A stretch of DNA of 64,000 bases, taken from the NCBI RefSeq assembly GCF_900187305.1, contig NZ_LT906434.1, forward strand, positions 1,364,001 through 1,428,000, read 5' to 3'. A model generated the notes under the pieces. That model worked only from the letters and a program-made list of their open reading frames with translations. It made no database searches and was not told where the DNA came from. Below, in pieces: positions 47,859 to 57,892 of this stretch. The position numbers and the translations under genes are program-made. This stretch comes from Neisseria zoodegmatis. GTDB taxonomy: Bacteria; Pseudomonadota; Gammaproteobacteria; Burkholderiales; Neisseriaceae. Positions within the stretch are counted from its first letter, which is position 1, and each line of letters begins with the position of its first letter.

Positions 47859-48647
47859 TTAGGCGGTGTGCAGCCGTTGGCGCATTTGTTCAAATAAACA
47901 TACGGTTGCCGCCATCGCGACGTTTAATGATTCGGTTTGCCCGAGCATGGGGATTTTGACGCAGCCGTGCACATGTCGGCGTATTTCGGGGCTGATGCCG
48001 CTGCCTTCGTTGCCGAACACCCATGCGGCAGGCTCGGTCAGGCGCATGTCGTAGAGATTGTGGTTGTCGGTTTCGGATAAGGCGGTTGCCCAAATATTGC
48101 CGGTGTAGTGGCGGCTCCATTCAGGCAAGTCGGCGCGGTCGTGAATGTCCAGTAAAAAATGCGCGCCCATGCCGGCCCGCAATACTTTCGGCGCCCATAC
48201 GTCGGCGCAGTCGTGGCTTAAAATCAATTGCTTCACTCCGGCAGCCGCGGCACTGCGCATGATGGTGCCGACATTGCCGGGGTCTTGCACGCGCTCCAAA
48301 ACAACGCAGTCGCCTTTTGTGGGTAAGGCCGTCTGAACGGGAATATCAATCAGTGTAATGAGATCTTCGGCTTCGGTTAGGCCGGAGATTTTAGACAACA
48401 CGCCGTCTGCCGCCAGAGTGAGGCTTTGCGGCGGCAGATGTTTTACCGCAGCGCTGATTTCAGGCAAATCTTTTTTGGCTTCGGGAATATAAACCTGCAC
48501 GGGTTGCCTGCCGCTTTGCAGGTAAGACTGCAAAAGATGTATGCCTTCCAGCACCGTTTGCCCGTGTTGGCGGCGGGCTTTGGCTTGGGAAAGCAGCTTC
48601 GACAGATGCTTGAGTTGTTCGTTGCGGGCGGAGGTAATCAGTTTCAT
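47859..48647 (-). CDS. SpoU (TrmH)-family rRNA methyltransferase
   Basis: 262 aa SPOUT methyltransferase. N-terminal substrate-binding domain (SARNEQLKHLSKLLSQAKARRQHG), then the knotted SAM domain with VQDPGNVGTIMRSAAAAG, FGNEGSGIS and IPMLGQTESLNVAMAATV, which are SpoU motifs 1-3. Members methylate ribose 2'-OH in rRNA or tRNA; the exact nucleotide is unknown (RlmB- or TsnR-like). A DUS is in frame at about 48328. Confidence 0.87.
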   Translation of the reverse strand: MKLITSARNEQLKHLSKLLSQAKARRQHGQTVLEGIHLLQSYLQSGRQPVQVYIPEAKKDLPEISAAVKHLPPQSLTLAADGVLSKISGLTEAEDLITLIDIPVQTALPTKGDCVVLERVQDPGNVGTIMRSAAAAGVKQLILSHDCADVWAPKVLRAGMGAHFLLDIHDRADLPEWSRHYTGNIWATALSETDNHNLYDMRLTEPAAWVFGNEGSGISPEIRRHVHGCVKIPMLGQTESLNVAMAATVCLFEQMRQRLHTA

Positions 48648-48773
48648 GGGCGGTATTATAATGTTTTTCAGACGGCCTTGCCTGATGGATAGGGTGGTTT
48701 GTGCTAATATCCGTCTGTTTCAAGTCCAATAAACCATTCCCGGTTTGATCAAGAAAATATAGAGGAATCCTAA

Positions 48774-49844
48774 ATGACCAAACAAATTGCCATTCTTCCC
48801 GGCGACGGTATCGGCCCCGAAATTATCGCCCAAGCCGTGCGCGTGTTAGACAAATTGATTTCAGACGGCCTCGATGTCGAATATCAATACGCCCCGCTCG
48901 GTGGGGCCGCTTACGACGAATACGGCCATCCTTATCCTGAATTCACGCAAAAACTTTGCCGCGAAGCCGATGCCGTATTGCTCGGCGCAGTTGGCGGCCC
49001 GCAATACGACAATCTCGACCGCCCGCTTCGTCCTGAGCGCGGTTTGTTGGCCATTCGCAAAGATTTAAACCTGTTTGCCAACTTGCGCCCTGCCATTTTG
49101 TATAAAGAATTGGCGAATGCCTCCACGCTCAAACCAGAAGTGGTTTCCGGCTTGGACATTCTGATTGTGCGCGAACTCACCGGCGATATCTATTTCGGCG
49201 AACCGCGCGGCATCCGCACGCTGGAAAACGGCGAGCGCGAAGGCTTCAACACCATGAAATACAGCGAAAGCGAAATCCGCCGCATCGCCAAAGTGTCGTT
49301 TGAAGCCGCACAAAAACGCAATAAGAAATTGTGTTCGGTTGATAAAGCCAACGTGCTGGAAACCACCGAATTGTGGAAAGAAATCTTTACCGAAACGGCA
49401 AAAGATTATCCCGATGTCGAGCTTTCGCATATGTATGTCGACAACGCCGCCATGCAGCTTGTGCGCGCGCCGAAACAGTTTGACGTGATCGCCACCGGCA
49501 ATATTTTTGGCGACATTTTGAGTGATCAGGCATCAATGCTGACCGGCTCTATCGGTATGCTGCCGTCTGCGTCTTTGAACGAAACCGGCAAAGGTTTGTA
49601 CGAACCCTCGCACGGCTCCGCCCCCGATATCGCAGGCCAAGACAAAGCCAACCCGCTGGCAACCATTCTTTCGCTGGCAATGCTCGTGCGTTACAGCCTG
49701 AACGACGAAGCCGGAGCCAACCGCATCGAAAACGCCGTTCAAACCGTGTTGGAGCAAGGCTTCCGCACCGGCGATATTTTTGAAGAAGGCTGCAAACTCG
49801 TTTCCTGCTCCGAAATGGGCAATGCCGTTTTGGCTGCACTGTAA
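48774..49844 (+). CDS. leuB: 3-isopropylmalate dehydrogenase
   Basis: 356 aa. Third enzyme of leucine synthesis, oxidising and decarboxylating isopropylmalate with [11 protein letters not shown] at about residues 10-17, [11 protein letters not shown] with substrate arginines, the NAD-specific ending [20 protein letters not shown]. Single gene; leuA, C and D are not nearby. Start ATG follows AGAGGAA. A reverse DUS is in frame near its start (about 48859). Confidence 0.96.
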   Translation: MTKQIAILPGDGIGPEIIAQAVRVLDKLISDGLDVEYQYAPLGGAAYDEYGHPYPEFTQKLCREADAVLLGAVGGPQYDNLDRPLRPERGLLAIRKDLNLFANLRPAILYKELANASTLKPEVVSGLDILIVRELTGDIYFGEPRGIRTLENGEREGFNTMKYSESEIRRIAKVSFEAAQKRNKKLCSVDKANVLETTELWKEIFTETAKDYPDVELSHMYVDNAAMQLVRAPKQFDVIATGNIFGDILSDQASMLTGSIGMLPSASLNETGKGLYEPSHGSAPDIAGQDKANPLATILSLAMLVRYSLNDEAGANRIENAVQTVLEQGFRTGDIFEEGCKLVSCSEMGNAVLAAL

Positions 49845-49898
49845 CTGGCAGCCAACCTGAATGATTTTTGCATAAAAACAACATAAAAAGGCCGCAAG

Positions 49899-49939
49899 AG
49901 GCCGTCTGAAACTGTTTAATCTTTTCAGACGGCCTTTTA
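49899..49939 (+). terminator. Paired-DUS terminator after leuB
   Basis: AGGCCGTCTGAAA (49899-49911) and its inverse (49923-49935), 11-base loop, TTTT. Confidence 0.85.
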
Positions 49940-50016
49940 CAATCCGTTTACGCCAACTTATCTCAAAAGACACGATAATTCAGCCATTTCACAAACAAAG
50001 CTATTTGGAAACAAAG

Positions 50017-50583
50017 ATGAAAAATACCGCAAAACTGATTTTGGCCGGCTTGGTTTTGTTGCCGGCTTTTGCTGCGCAGGCAGATACCCGCGCCGTGCTT
50101 GATACCAATATGGGCAAAATCGAACTGTTGCTGGACGAGAAAAAAGCCCCGAAAACCGTAGCCAATTTCGTTAACTACGCGCAAAAAGGCTTTTACAACG
50201 GCACGATTTTCCACCGCGTGATCGACGGTTTCATGGTGCAAGGCGGCGGCTTCACGGCGGATATGACGCAAAAAGCCACCGATAAAGCGATTGTGAACGA
50301 AGCCGACAACGGTTTGAAAAATACCGTTGGCACCATCGCCATGGCGCGCACGGCCAATCCGAATTCCGCCACCAGCCAGTTCTTTATCAATGTCGCCAAT
50401 AACGACTTTTTAAACTTTAAAAACAAAACCGTACAAGGTTACGGCTATGCCGTATTCGGTAAAGTGACCGCCGGCATGGACGTGGTTAATAAAATCGCCA
50501 AAGTGCAAACCACCGATCAGGCCTATCACCAAAATATTCCTGTGAAGCCGATCGTGATTCAAAAAGTGAGCATCATCAAATAA
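50017..50583 (+). CDS. Periplasmic cyclophilin-type peptidyl-prolyl isomerase
   Basis: 188 aa. Signal peptide 1-23 ([22 protein letters not shown]) then the cyclophilin core: [28 protein letters not shown] (split; catalytic Arg in FHRV), [16 protein letters not shown] and GYAVFGKV. PpiA-like: exported and short-looped. Speeds proline cis/trans turns in envelope proteins. ATG 50017 is chosen, with GGAA upstream, over TTG 50005. Confidence 0.93.
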   Translation: MKNTAKLILAGLVLLPAFAAQADTRAVLDTNMGKIELLLDEKKAPKTVANFVNYAQKGFYNGTIFHRVIDGFMVQGGGFTADMTQKATDKAIVNEADNGLKNTVGTIAMARTANPNSATSQFFINVANNDFLNFKNKTVQGYGYAVFGKVTAGMDVVNKIAKVQTTDQAYHQNIPVKPIVIQKVSIIK

Positions 50584-50612
50584 CGGTTGATTCCACTTTA
50601 AACGCCTAATCA

Positions 50613-50643
50613 CACAAAAACGCCTTTGAGGCGTTTTTGTGTT
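50613..50643 (+). terminator. Intrinsic terminator after the cyclophilin gene
   Basis: CACAAAAACGCC/GGCGTTTTTGTG (50613-50624 and 50630-50641), 5-base loop. Confidence 0.88.
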
Positions 50644-50744
50644 GCAATCAGTACTGACACATTTTTACTTTAAGCGGTGAGTTGGGGCCGTCTGAAAAAT
50701 GCCGCTTAATGCCGTTAAAACCGCAACATGTTGATTGGAAAATA

Positions 50745-51308
50745 ATGAAAAAACATCTGCTTGCCGCCGCCATCAGCTTGGCTGTTTCTACGGCGGGTGC
50801 AGCTACTTATACCATCAACAGCAAACATACCCACGCGCGCTTAAGTGTGGATCATTTCGCTACCGGTGAGCAAAGCGCAGGCTTTTACCATTTGAGCGGC
50901 AACATGCAGTTTAATCCGCAAAGCAAAACCGGTTTTGCCGACATCATTATCCCAGTTGATACCGTCCGCTCGGGTAGTGAGGAAGTCAATGATTATCTGA
51001 AAAGTGCCGAGTTGTTTCATGCTGCCCGATATCCCGAAATCCGTTTTCGCTCCACACGTTTTCATTTCGAAGGCAGCAGGCTAGATGCGGTTTCCGGCAG
51101 TTTGACCATGCGGGGCAAAACTGCGCCGGTTACTTTGAAAGCAACGCAATTCAAATGCTATCAACATGTTGCGATAAAAAAAGAAGTGTGCAAAGGGGAC
51201 TTTAAAACCGAGATAGACCGCACCCGCTGGGGCATTGATTCACTGGCAACTACGGGAATGTCGAAAAAGGTTAAAGTCGATATTCGGATAGAAGCTGCTA
51301 AGCAGTAG
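50745..51308 (+). CDS. YceI-family periplasmic lipocalin-like protein
   Basis: 187 aa. Signal peptide 1-20 (KKHLLAAAISLAVSTAGA) and the YceI barrel: YTINSKHTHARLSVDHF, SGSEEVNDYLKSAELFHAARYPEIRF (split; typical DxHLxSxxFFD-like stretch) and GSLTMRGKTAPVTL. YceI proteins bind isoprenoid-type lipids in the periplasm. ATG 50745 with TTGGAA upstream; earlier in-frame codons are not conserved. Element copy 3 is inserted right at its stop. Confidence 0.88.
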   Translation: MKKHLLAAAISLAVSTAGAATYTINSKHTHARLSVDHFATGEQSAGFYHLSGNMQFNPQSKTGFADIIIPVDTVRSGSEEVNDYLKSAELFHAARYPEIRFRSTRFHFEGSRLDAVSGSLTMRGKTAPVTLKATQFKCYQHVAIKKEVCKGDFKTEIDRTRWGIDSLATTGMSKKVKVDIRIEAAKQ

Positions 51309-51312
51309 GCCA

Positions 51313-51454
51313 GAGACCTTTGCAAAGCTCTCATCTGCGGCGCATTTCTGCGTTGTGCGCTGCTCGCTCGTTTGCCTATCGTGTGATATGTCTGCTCTCG
51401 CTGTGCTGCTACGCCTTGAACTGCATCCACATCTGAGGGCTTTGCAAAGGTCTC
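51313..51454. mobile_element. MITE-like element, copy 3
   Basis: 142 bp. Ends GAGACCTTTGCAAAG...CTTTGCAAAGGTCTC. Relative to copy 2 both ends carry the matching change at position 15 (A to G on one strand, T to C on the other), so the stem is kept. Flanks GGCCA (51308-51312) and GGCTA (51455-51459), 4 of 5 identical. It begins immediately after the yceI stop. No transposase. Confidence 0.88.
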
Positions 51455-51465
51455 GGCTAATGAAT

Positions 51466-51498
51466 TTGAGGCCGTCTGAAAATTTCAGACGGCCTCAA
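51466..51498. terminator. Paired-DUS terminator between yceI/element and metF
   Basis: TTGAGGCCGTCTGAAA/TTTCAGACGGCCTCAA (51466-51481, 51483-51498), one central base. Serves the convergent ends. Confidence 0.85.
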
Positions 51499-51543
51499 GC
51501 TATTTGGTTTTACTGTTTTATTCTCAGCTAATACCTTGTTTAA

Positions 51544-52392
51544 TCAATACCCCAAACGCTGACAAATGGTAGATACCAATCCGGCTTGGTTCAAGGTATA
51601 GAAATGCAGGCTGGGCGCGCCTTCGCGCAGCAAGCGTTCGCACATTTCGGTTACCACATCTAAAGCCAGTGCTTTAATCGAGGCGGTGTCGTCGGCGTAA
51701 GATTGCAGTTTCAGGCGCAGCCAGCGGGGGATTTCGGCACCGCAGGTATCGGAGAAGCGCGATAGTTTGGAAAAGCTGGCAATCGGCATGATGCCCGGAA
51801 TAATCGGGATATCCACGCCGCGGCCGCGTACGTCGTCCACAAAGCGGAAATAGGCGTCGGCATTATAGAAATATTGGGTAATGGCGGAGTCGGCTCCGGC
51901 TTTGACTTTGCGCACGAAGTTGTTGATGTCGTCTTCCGCACTACGCGATTGGGGATGGTATTCGGGGTAGGCGGCTACTTCGATATGGAAGTCGTTGTTG
52001 AATTCGGTTTTAATCAAAGAAACCAATTCGTTGGCATAGCGCAGGCCGTCTGAACCTGCACCCATGCCGGAAGGAATGTCTCCGCGCAGGGCGACGATGT
52101 GGCGCACGCCCAATGCTTTGTATTCGTTGAGCAAATCGATGATTTCTTGCGCGTGCATGCCGACGCAGGGCAGGTGGGGTGCGGCGGCGATGCCTTCGCT
52201 CAAGATGTCTTGAATGGCCTGCATGGTGCCGTCTCGGGTCGAGCCGCCCGCACCGGATGTGCACGAGAAAAATTCGGGGTGAAACTGGCTCAGTTGTTTT
52301 CGGGTGATGACTTGTTTGGCACGGCCTTCGGGCGTGCGCGTGGGGAAAAATTCAAAGCTGAGTTTTTTTCTTTGTTGGTTGTGTAAAGTCAT
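51544..52392 (-). CDS. metF: 5,10-methylenetetrahydrofolate reductase
   Basis: 282 aa flavoprotein supplying methyl-THF for methionine. N-terminal SFEFFPTRTPEG, CTSGAGGSTRDGT, the folate/FAD region HIVALRGDIPSGMG and VAAYPEYHPQS, and IIPGIMPI are typical of MetF. metE/metH are not in the window. Start ATG 52392; a DUS is in frame at about 52042. Confidence 0.95.
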   Translation of the reverse strand: MTLHNQQRKKLSFEFFPTRTPEGRAKQVITRKQLSQFHPEFFSCTSGAGGSTRDGTMQAIQDILSEGIAAAPHLPCVGMHAQEIIDLLNEYKALGVRHIVALRGDIPSGMGAGSDGLRYANELVSLIKTEFNNDFHIEVAAYPEYHPQSRSAEDDINNFVRKVKAGADSAITQYFYNADAYFRFVDDVRGRGVDIPIIPGIMPIASFSKLSRFSDTCGAEIPRWLRLKLQSYADDTASIKALALDVVTEMCERLLREGAPSLHFYTLNQAGLVSTICQRLGY

Positions 52393-52683
52393 AATAGTGA
52401 TCTTTGGCTTGCGGGTTTATCCCGATGATTGGCTGTTGGAGAGGTGTTATCGGGTTGGTCATTAAATGTTTAAGCGGGATTATGCACGCAAATAAATTGA
52501 AATCAAAACCAAGAGCGGCAAGAAGAGTTGAAAAATATTTGCTTGGATATGAATTATTTTTTTATGTATTGATTTTATTAGGAAAGATTTGAATTTTTAG
52601 GGAAATAAAGATGTCTGCCATGCACGGAAAAATGCTTCCGATGAGGCATGGCAGACGATATGTTCAACTATTGAAAACAGAAA
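52393..52683. other. Gap between pgm and metF with nested stem-loop
   Basis: 291 bases. AT-rich, no DUS, no accepted gene (a 62-codon frame at 52404 looks random). It contains the hairpin at 52613-52656 and must hold the metF promoter; no known riboswitch was recognised. Confidence 0.55.
52613..52656 (-). terminator. Nested stem-loop after pgm
   Basis: GTCTGCCATGC/GCATGGCAGAC (52613-52623, 52646-52656) around an inner CGGAA/TTCCG stem (52625-52629, 52636-52640). Read leftwards it ends in ATCTTTATTT, so a pgm terminator is the simplest reading, though the two-tier shape is unusual. Confidence 0.5.
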
Positions 52684-54066
52684 TTACAAAGGCCAGTGAA
52701 GGTTGGGATTGCTTTCAATCACTGCTTTAAATTGGTTTTGAATCCGTGTGATGGCTTCTTCGCTGTCGGCTTCAAAGCGCAACACCAATACCGGCGTGGT
52801 ATTGGAGGCGCGTATCAGGCCGAAGCCGTCGGGGAATTCTACGCGCAGGCCGTCGATGGTGATGATGTTTTCCGCGCCATCGAAGCAGGCGGTTTGCGCC
52901 AATTCTTCAATCACTTTGTGGCCGTTGCTGCCTTCGGGCAAATCAATATTCAGCTCGGGCGTGGAAATGCTTTGAGGCAAGGCATTCAGCACAGCGGAAG
53001 GGTTGTTGCCGGCGGAAAGGATTTCCAACAGGCGGCAACCGGCGTAGAGGCCGTCGTCGAAGCCGAACCAGCGTTCTTTAAAGAATGTGTGTCCGCTCAT
53101 TTCGCCGGCCAGTAATGCGCCGTTTTTCTTCATGGATGATTTGATGAAGCTGTGGCCGGTTTTTTCCATAATCGGTTTGCCGCCGTGTTCTTTTACCCAT
53201 GGGGTCAGCAGGCGGGTGGATTTCACGTCGAAAATCACTTTCGCGCCGGGATTGCGGCTTAATACGTCTTGGGCAAACAGCATCAGTTGGCGGTCGGGGT
53301 AAATGATGTTGCCTTCTTTGGTAACCACACCCAATCGGTCGCCGTCGCCGTCGAAAGCAATGCCGATTTCCGCGTTGCAGGTTTTCAGTTCGTTAATGAC
53401 ATCTTGCAGGTTTTTCGGTTTGGCAGGGTCGGGATGGTGGTTGGGGAAAGTGCCGTCCACATCGCAGAAAAGCTCTGTTACGGTACAGCCGAGGGCGCGG
53501 TATAAATCGCCTGCATACGCTCCGGCTACACCGTTGCCGGCATCAATCACAATGTTCATCGGGCGTTTGAGTTTAATGTGGCCGACAATGTGGTTTTGGT
53601 ATTCGGCGGAGATGTCTTTTTCGGTGACTTTTCCTTCGAGGCCGTCTGAAACAAAGCGCTTGTTTTCAATGGTGGCCAGCAGCTCTTGAATGGCTTCGCC
53701 TGCCAGCGTGCCGCCGCCGAGCATCATTTTGAAGCCGTTGTAGTCGGGCGGGTTGTGGCTGCCGGTAATCATCACGCCGCTGCCTTCGCATTCGCGGATG
53801 GCGGCAAAATAGAGCATGGGCGTGGCAACCATGCCGACGTTCAATACATCTACGCCGCTTTCGGTTAAGCCTTTTGAAATGCTTTCCATCAGTTCGGGGC
53901 CGCTTAAACGACCATCGCGCCCCAAAGCAATTTTTTTGATGCCTTTTTCGGCGGCTTTGGACGCAATGGCTTTACCGATTAAGTAGGCTGCTTCGTTGGT
54001 GAGGGTTTTGCCGACGATGCCGCGGATGTCGTAGGCTTTGAAAATACCATGGGCGATGGTTGTCAT
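52684..54066 (-). CDS. pgm: Phosphoglucomutase/phosphomannomutase
   Basis: 460 aa, the length I recall for neisserial Pgm, which makes glucose-1-phosphate for lipo-oligosaccharide and capsule precursors. Catalytic serine in MITGSHNPPDYNG (about residues 95-107), metal loop DGDGDRLG and the sugar-binding EMSGHTFF. ATG 54066 (MTTIAHGIFKAYDIRG) is set by AAGGA six bases upstream; earlier ATG 54072 abuts the site. A DUS is in frame at about 53639. Confidence 0.93.
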   Translation of the reverse strand: MTTIAHGIFKAYDIRGIVGKTLTNEAAYLIGKAIASKAAEKGIKKIALGRDGRLSGPELMESISKGLTESGVDVLNVGMVATPMLYFAAIRECEGSGVMITGSHNPPDYNGFKMMLGGGTLAGEAIQELLATIENKRFVSDGLEGKVTEKDISAEYQNHIVGHIKLKRPMNIVIDAGNGVAGAYAGDLYRALGCTVTELFCDVDGTFPNHHPDPAKPKNLQDVINELKTCNAEIGIAFDGDGDRLGVVTKEGNIIYPDRQLMLFAQDVLSRNPGAKVIFDVKSTRLLTPWVKEHGGKPIMEKTGHSFIKSSMKKNGALLAGEMSGHTFFKERWFGFDDGLYAGCRLLEILSAGNNPSAVLNALPQSISTPELNIDLPEGSNGHKVIEELAQTACFDGAENIITIDGLRVEFPDGFGLIRASNTTPVLVLRFEADSEEAITRIQNQFKAVIESNPNLHWPL

Positions 54067-54410
54067 AAGCATTCCTTTGAAGTAAGTGAATGAACGGAAA
54101 TTTTGCGCTGGAATTGTAGCATAGTCAAAACAGGCCGTCTGAAACCGTTCAGACGGCCTGAGTAATATCGGGAAAAGTAGAATAGGGCGCAAGTAGGCTT
54201 GTGTTGCCGAAAGTTTATCTTGTTATGGCTAGGGTGGAAGTTTGAACATGCTTACGTCAGGTACAGCCCTTAAATGGCAAATAATTGATGCCGTGCGGGC
54301 AAACCCTTTGTCACAAAAAGCTACCAACAAAGATGAAAATGGTTCTTTTCGAGGGCGAAACAGGCTAGAATAAGCACTTTGCCAAAATCAAATCTGGGCT
54401 GTTTGTATTC
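54067..54410. other. Divergent region pgm / ftsK
   Basis: 344 bases, no gene. Holds an inverted DUS pair at 54131-54160 (CAGGCCGTCTGAA/TTCAGACGGCCTG, 4-base loop) although neither gene ends here. Possible ftsK -10 TAGAAT at about 54366. Confidence 0.55.
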
Positions 54411-57400
54411 ATGTTGTGGACATTTTTACTGATTGTTTTACTGTGCGCGATTGCGGGTATGCTGTGGGTTCGCCACACTCAGGAGCAAGAGTGGCTGCGC
54501 GAGCTGACGTATTTGAGCCGTCATGAAGCCGGAGAGGTATCTTCATCGCAAGGATTGGAAAATACCAAGCCGGCTAAAGCGCTGAGAGGTGTGGATCCTA
54601 ATCTGAAAAACACCCGCCAGAGCCATCGTGCTGCGGAAGAAGCGAAGGCGGTTTACGACAAAACCGTCGAAAAATTCCGTGCGCTTTCGCCTAAACACAG
54701 CCGTAAATTGGATGCTACTTCGGGTACAAGAAAAGAACAGCTTGAAGACGACGAATCCATCAATGAATTACCGATTTTTGCTTCCGCTCCCAAAGCGGCT
54801 TTAAAAGCCGATGTTGCTGCTAAAGAAGAGTTTCAGGAAGTCGGAGACGGGGTAGAAGCTGTTGAATCGACAGAAGAACAAGATACACCGATTCGTGCCT
54901 TAAAAGCGCAGCCTCTTCCCCGTGAACAAGCGGCAGCAAAAGCCGAACCGGTTGAGCGTTCCGTTGCTGATACGGCATCTTCCGAATCGGCTGAAGCTGA
55001 AGAAGAGACAACCGATATTCCTATGTTTGGCGCGGTATTGCAGCCGTCTGAACAAAAAACAGAACGCAAGCGCACTTCGGTAACCGGTAAGGCCATTGCC
55101 CCGGCGCCGTATGTTGCTTTCGATGAAGACGAATACCGCACGCACAAGCCGGTAGATGCTTCTTTGCCGGTGATTACGTTGGAAGAAGCTACTCGCGCCT
55201 TACAGGAAACCCATTTGGTGGAGTGGCACGACAAAGAAACCGATATACAGCCCGTCAAACCTTTTTCCAATCCTTCTCCCGATATGGAGGTGGTGGAAAT
55301 CAATTGGAAATTCAAACCGGCTTTAGAAGAAGCCTCGCCGCCTGCGCCCGTGGTCGAGCTGAAAACCATTGATTTGGACGACCCGGCCGTTATGCGTACC
55401 CGCGAGCGTGTATTGTCGGAAGTGCGCCAGCTTTCCCATGCCGTTCCCCGTACTGAAATTGCCCAATCTGTTCATCAGGCGGTGGGTAATCCGGAGACGA
55501 TAGGCGAAGACGACATCCGTTCCAACCTGTTAAGACAGCGCATGGCGCGGCGTCGCCAAATATCGGCGCAAGCTCCTGTTCAGACGGCGCAGCCGCAAAT
55601 CATTCCTGAGGGAGAAGTGTTTGCCAATCTCGCCCGTACTGATTCGCCTGTAAACCGTCAGCGGATACGCCGCGTCAATACGGCTATGCGTGAAAGCGTT
55701 ATTCCCGATGCGGCGCGCGTGGAGCAGAGCCATGCGGTGCAGTTGCAGCCCGCAGCGAAACCCGTGTCGGCCATTCAACCTATTTCCACCCGCTTTACGC
55801 CGTATTCAGCCATGCCTGAAACGGAAAAAATGGTGGTGGAGCCGCCACCCGTACCGGAGGTGGAGCGTCAAGTTATCGATATTCCCGAACCGCCGGTATT
55901 TCATGATGCACAGCCCGCCGTGTCGATTAATACGTTGAAGACACCGATCACGCGCGCGCTTGCGGCTAACGAGTATTCTGAAAATGCAGAGGCTCATGTC
56001 GTTACCCGTCCCGGCTGGAGTATTAACGACCGTTTGTTGCAGGAATCCGCACCGGAGCATGAGCAAAGCCGTTTCGGTGAAATTCGCACAACTCAGTTTC
56101 AGACGGCCTCAAACCATCATGAAGCCATAAATTCCAGCGAAACACCTGCTGCTGTTTTTGAGCAGCCTGTCGCACAAGCTTCGGCAGTTCAGGCAGATAG
56201 GCCGTCTGAACATTCGGGCATGCCTGCAAACACACCTTTGCGGCCGTTGGTTACTGTAAACACCGAAACTTCAAACATTTCACTGCCGACGGTTGCATTA
56301 CTCCAGCCGCCGCAATTCGACCAAAGCGCAACCCAAACCGAAGAAGCCTTGTTGGAAAACAGCATTACCATCGAAGAGAAACTGGCCGAATTTAAGGTAA
56401 AAGTGAAAGTAATGGATGCCTATGCTGGGCCGGTGATTACCCGTTATGAAATCGAACCGGATGTAGGCGTGCGCGGCAATGCGGTGATGAACCTTGAAAA
56501 AGACCTTGCCCGCTCGCTGGGCGTGTCTTCCATCAGGGTGGTGGAAACGATACCGGGCAAAACCTGCATGGGGCTGGAGCTTCCCAATCCCAAACGTCAG
56601 ATGATACGGTTGAGCGAAATCTTCAATTCAACTGCATTTCAAGAATCTAAATCCAAGTTGACGCTGGCGCTGGGTCAAGACATTACCGGCGAACCGGTGG
56701 TTACCGACTTAGGCAAAGCACCGCATCTATTAGTGGCGGGTACTACTGGCTCGGGTAAATCGGTGGGCGTGAACGCCATGATTTTATCCATGCTGTTCAA
56801 AGCCTCGCCCGAAGAAGTGCGCATGATTATGATCGACCCGAAAATGCTGGAGCTTTCCATTTATGAAGGCATTCCGCATCTGCTCGCGCCGGTGGTAACA
56901 GACATGAAGTTGGCAGCCAATGCTTTGACATGGTGTGTGAACGAAATGGAAAAACGCTACCGTTTGATGAGCCATATGGGCGTGCGTAATGTAGCGGGCT
57001 TCAACCAGAAAATAGCCGAAGCGGCAGCGCGCGGCCAAACGCTGGCCAATCCTTTCAGCTTAACACCCGAAGAGCCGGAGCCGCTGACCAAATTGCCGTT
57101 TATTGTGGTGGTGGTTGACGAGTTTGCCGACTTAATGATGACGGCGGGCAAAAAAATCGAAGAGCTGATTGCACGTTTGGCACAAAAAGCGCGTGCGGCA
57201 GGCATCCATTTGATTCTGGCGACGCAGCGTCCCAGCGTGGACGTGATTACCGGTTTGATTAAGGCCAATATTCCGACCCGGATTGCATTCCAAGTGTCGA
57301 GCAAGGTAGACAGCCGTACTATCCTTGACCAAATGGGTGCGGAAAACCTGCTGGGTCAGGGCGATATGCTGTTCTTGCCGCCCGGCACAGGCTATCCGAA

Positions 57401-57767
57401 GCGTGTTCACGGGGCGTTTGTGGCGGATGATGAAGTGCACCGCGTGGTTGAGTATCTCAAGCAGTTCGGCGAGCCGGATTATATAGACGACATTCTGACT
57501 GCCGGCGTAGGCAGCGACGATATGTTCAGCAATGCCAACGGCCAACGCAACGGCGATGAAGAGCTGGATCCCATGTACGACGATGCCGTTGCCTGCGTGA
57601 TTAAAACCCGCAAAGCAACCATTTCTTCGGTGCAGCGTTACCTGCGCATCGGCTACAACCGTGCCGCGCGTCTGATTGACCAAATGGAGGCAGACGGTAT
57701 CGTTTCGGCACCGGAAGCCAACGGCAATCGAACCGTTTTGGCGCAAAGCAGCGAACATTTGGATTAA
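54411..57767 (+). CDS. FtsK/SpoIIIE-type DNA translocase with one TM segment
   Basis: 1118 aa. A single N-terminal membrane helix (about 2-20, [19 protein letters not shown]) rather than the four of standard FtsK, then about 620 residues of low-order acidic/proline-rich linker, then the alpha and beta motor (Walker A GTTGSGKS at 777-784, Walker [33 protein letters not shown]) and the C-terminal gamma winged helix (about 1045-1110, [25 protein letters not shown] split) that reads KOPS-like sequences. It pumps DNA near the septum to resolve chromosomes. Three DUS-core copies fall in the linker (about 55584, 56097, 56202). Confidence 0.92.
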   Translation: MLWTFLLIVLLCAIAGMLWVRHTQEQEWLRELTYLSRHEAGEVSSSQGLENTKPAKALRGVDPNLKNTRQSHRAAEEAKAVYDKTVEKFRALSPKHSRKLDATSGTRKEQLEDDESINELPIFASAPKAALKADVAAKEEFQEVGDGVEAVESTEEQDTPIRALKAQPLPREQAAAKAEPVERSVADTASSESAEAEEETTDIPMFGAVLQPSEQKTERKRTSVTGKAIAPAPYVAFDEDEYRTHKPVDASLPVITLEEATRALQETHLVEWHDKETDIQPVKPFSNPSPDMEVVEINWKFKPALEEASPPAPVVELKTIDLDDPAVMRTRERVLSEVRQLSHAVPRTEIAQSVHQAVGNPETIGEDDIRSNLLRQRMARRRQISAQAPVQTAQPQIIPEGEVFANLARTDSPVNRQRIRRVNTAMRESVIPDAARVEQSHAVQLQPAAKPVSAIQPISTRFTPYSAMPETEKMVVEPPPVPEVERQVIDIPEPPVFHDAQPAVSINTLKTPITRALAANEYSENAEAHVVTRPGWSINDRLLQESAPEHEQSRFGEIRTTQFQTASNHHEAINSSETPAAVFEQPVAQASAVQADRPSEHSGMPANTPLRPLVTVNTETSNISLPTVALLQPPQFDQSATQTEEALLENSITIEEKLAEFKVKVKVMDAYAGPVITRYEIEPDVGVRGNAVMNLEKDLARSLGVSSIRVVETIPGKTCMGLELPNPKRQMIRLSEIFNSTAFQESKSKLTLALGQDITGEPVVTDLGKAPHLLVAGTTGSGKSVGVNAMILSMLFKASPEEVRMIMIDPKMLELSIYEGIPHLLAPVVTDMKLAANALTWCVNEMEKRYRLMSHMGVRNVAGFNQKIAEAAARGQTLANPFSLTPEEPEPLTKLPFIVVVVDEFADLMMTAGKKIEELIARLAQKARAAGIHLILATQRPSVDVITGLIKANIPTRIAFQVSSKVDSRTILDQMGAENLLGQGDMLFLPPGTGYPKRVHGAFVADDEVHRVVEYLKQFGEPDYIDDILTAGVGSDDMFSNANGQRNGDEELDPMYDDAVACVIKTRKATISSVQRYLRIGYNRAARLIDQMEADGIVSAPEANGNRTVLAQSSEHLD

Positions 57768-57778
57768 TTGACCAACCA

Positions 57779-57823
57779 TATTTTCAGACCGCCTGAAAGA
57801 TTGAAGAGGCCGTCTGAAAATAT
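57779..57823 (+). terminator. Degenerate paired-DUS stem-loop after ftsK
   Basis: TATTTTCAGACCGCCT (57779-57794) pairs with AGGCCGTCTGAAAATA (57807-57822) except for one C/C mismatch; the left arm is a mutated DUS. Confidence 0.7.
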
Positions 57824-57892
57824 CCAAGGCTTCTTATCTAAATGAAGCCCAATGTTTGAATGTAAAAGCAATAAAAAATCACACACATTAGT

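Noticed and set aside
51161..51430. 89-codon minus-strand frame across element copy 3 (and a similar one at 45728-46042)
   Set aside because: The shared amino-acid pattern comes from the repeated element itself, not from a conserved gene. Such ghost ORFs are a product of the repeat.
52404..52592. 62-codon frame between pgm and metF
   Set aside because: Basic, low-complexity composition and no start signal.
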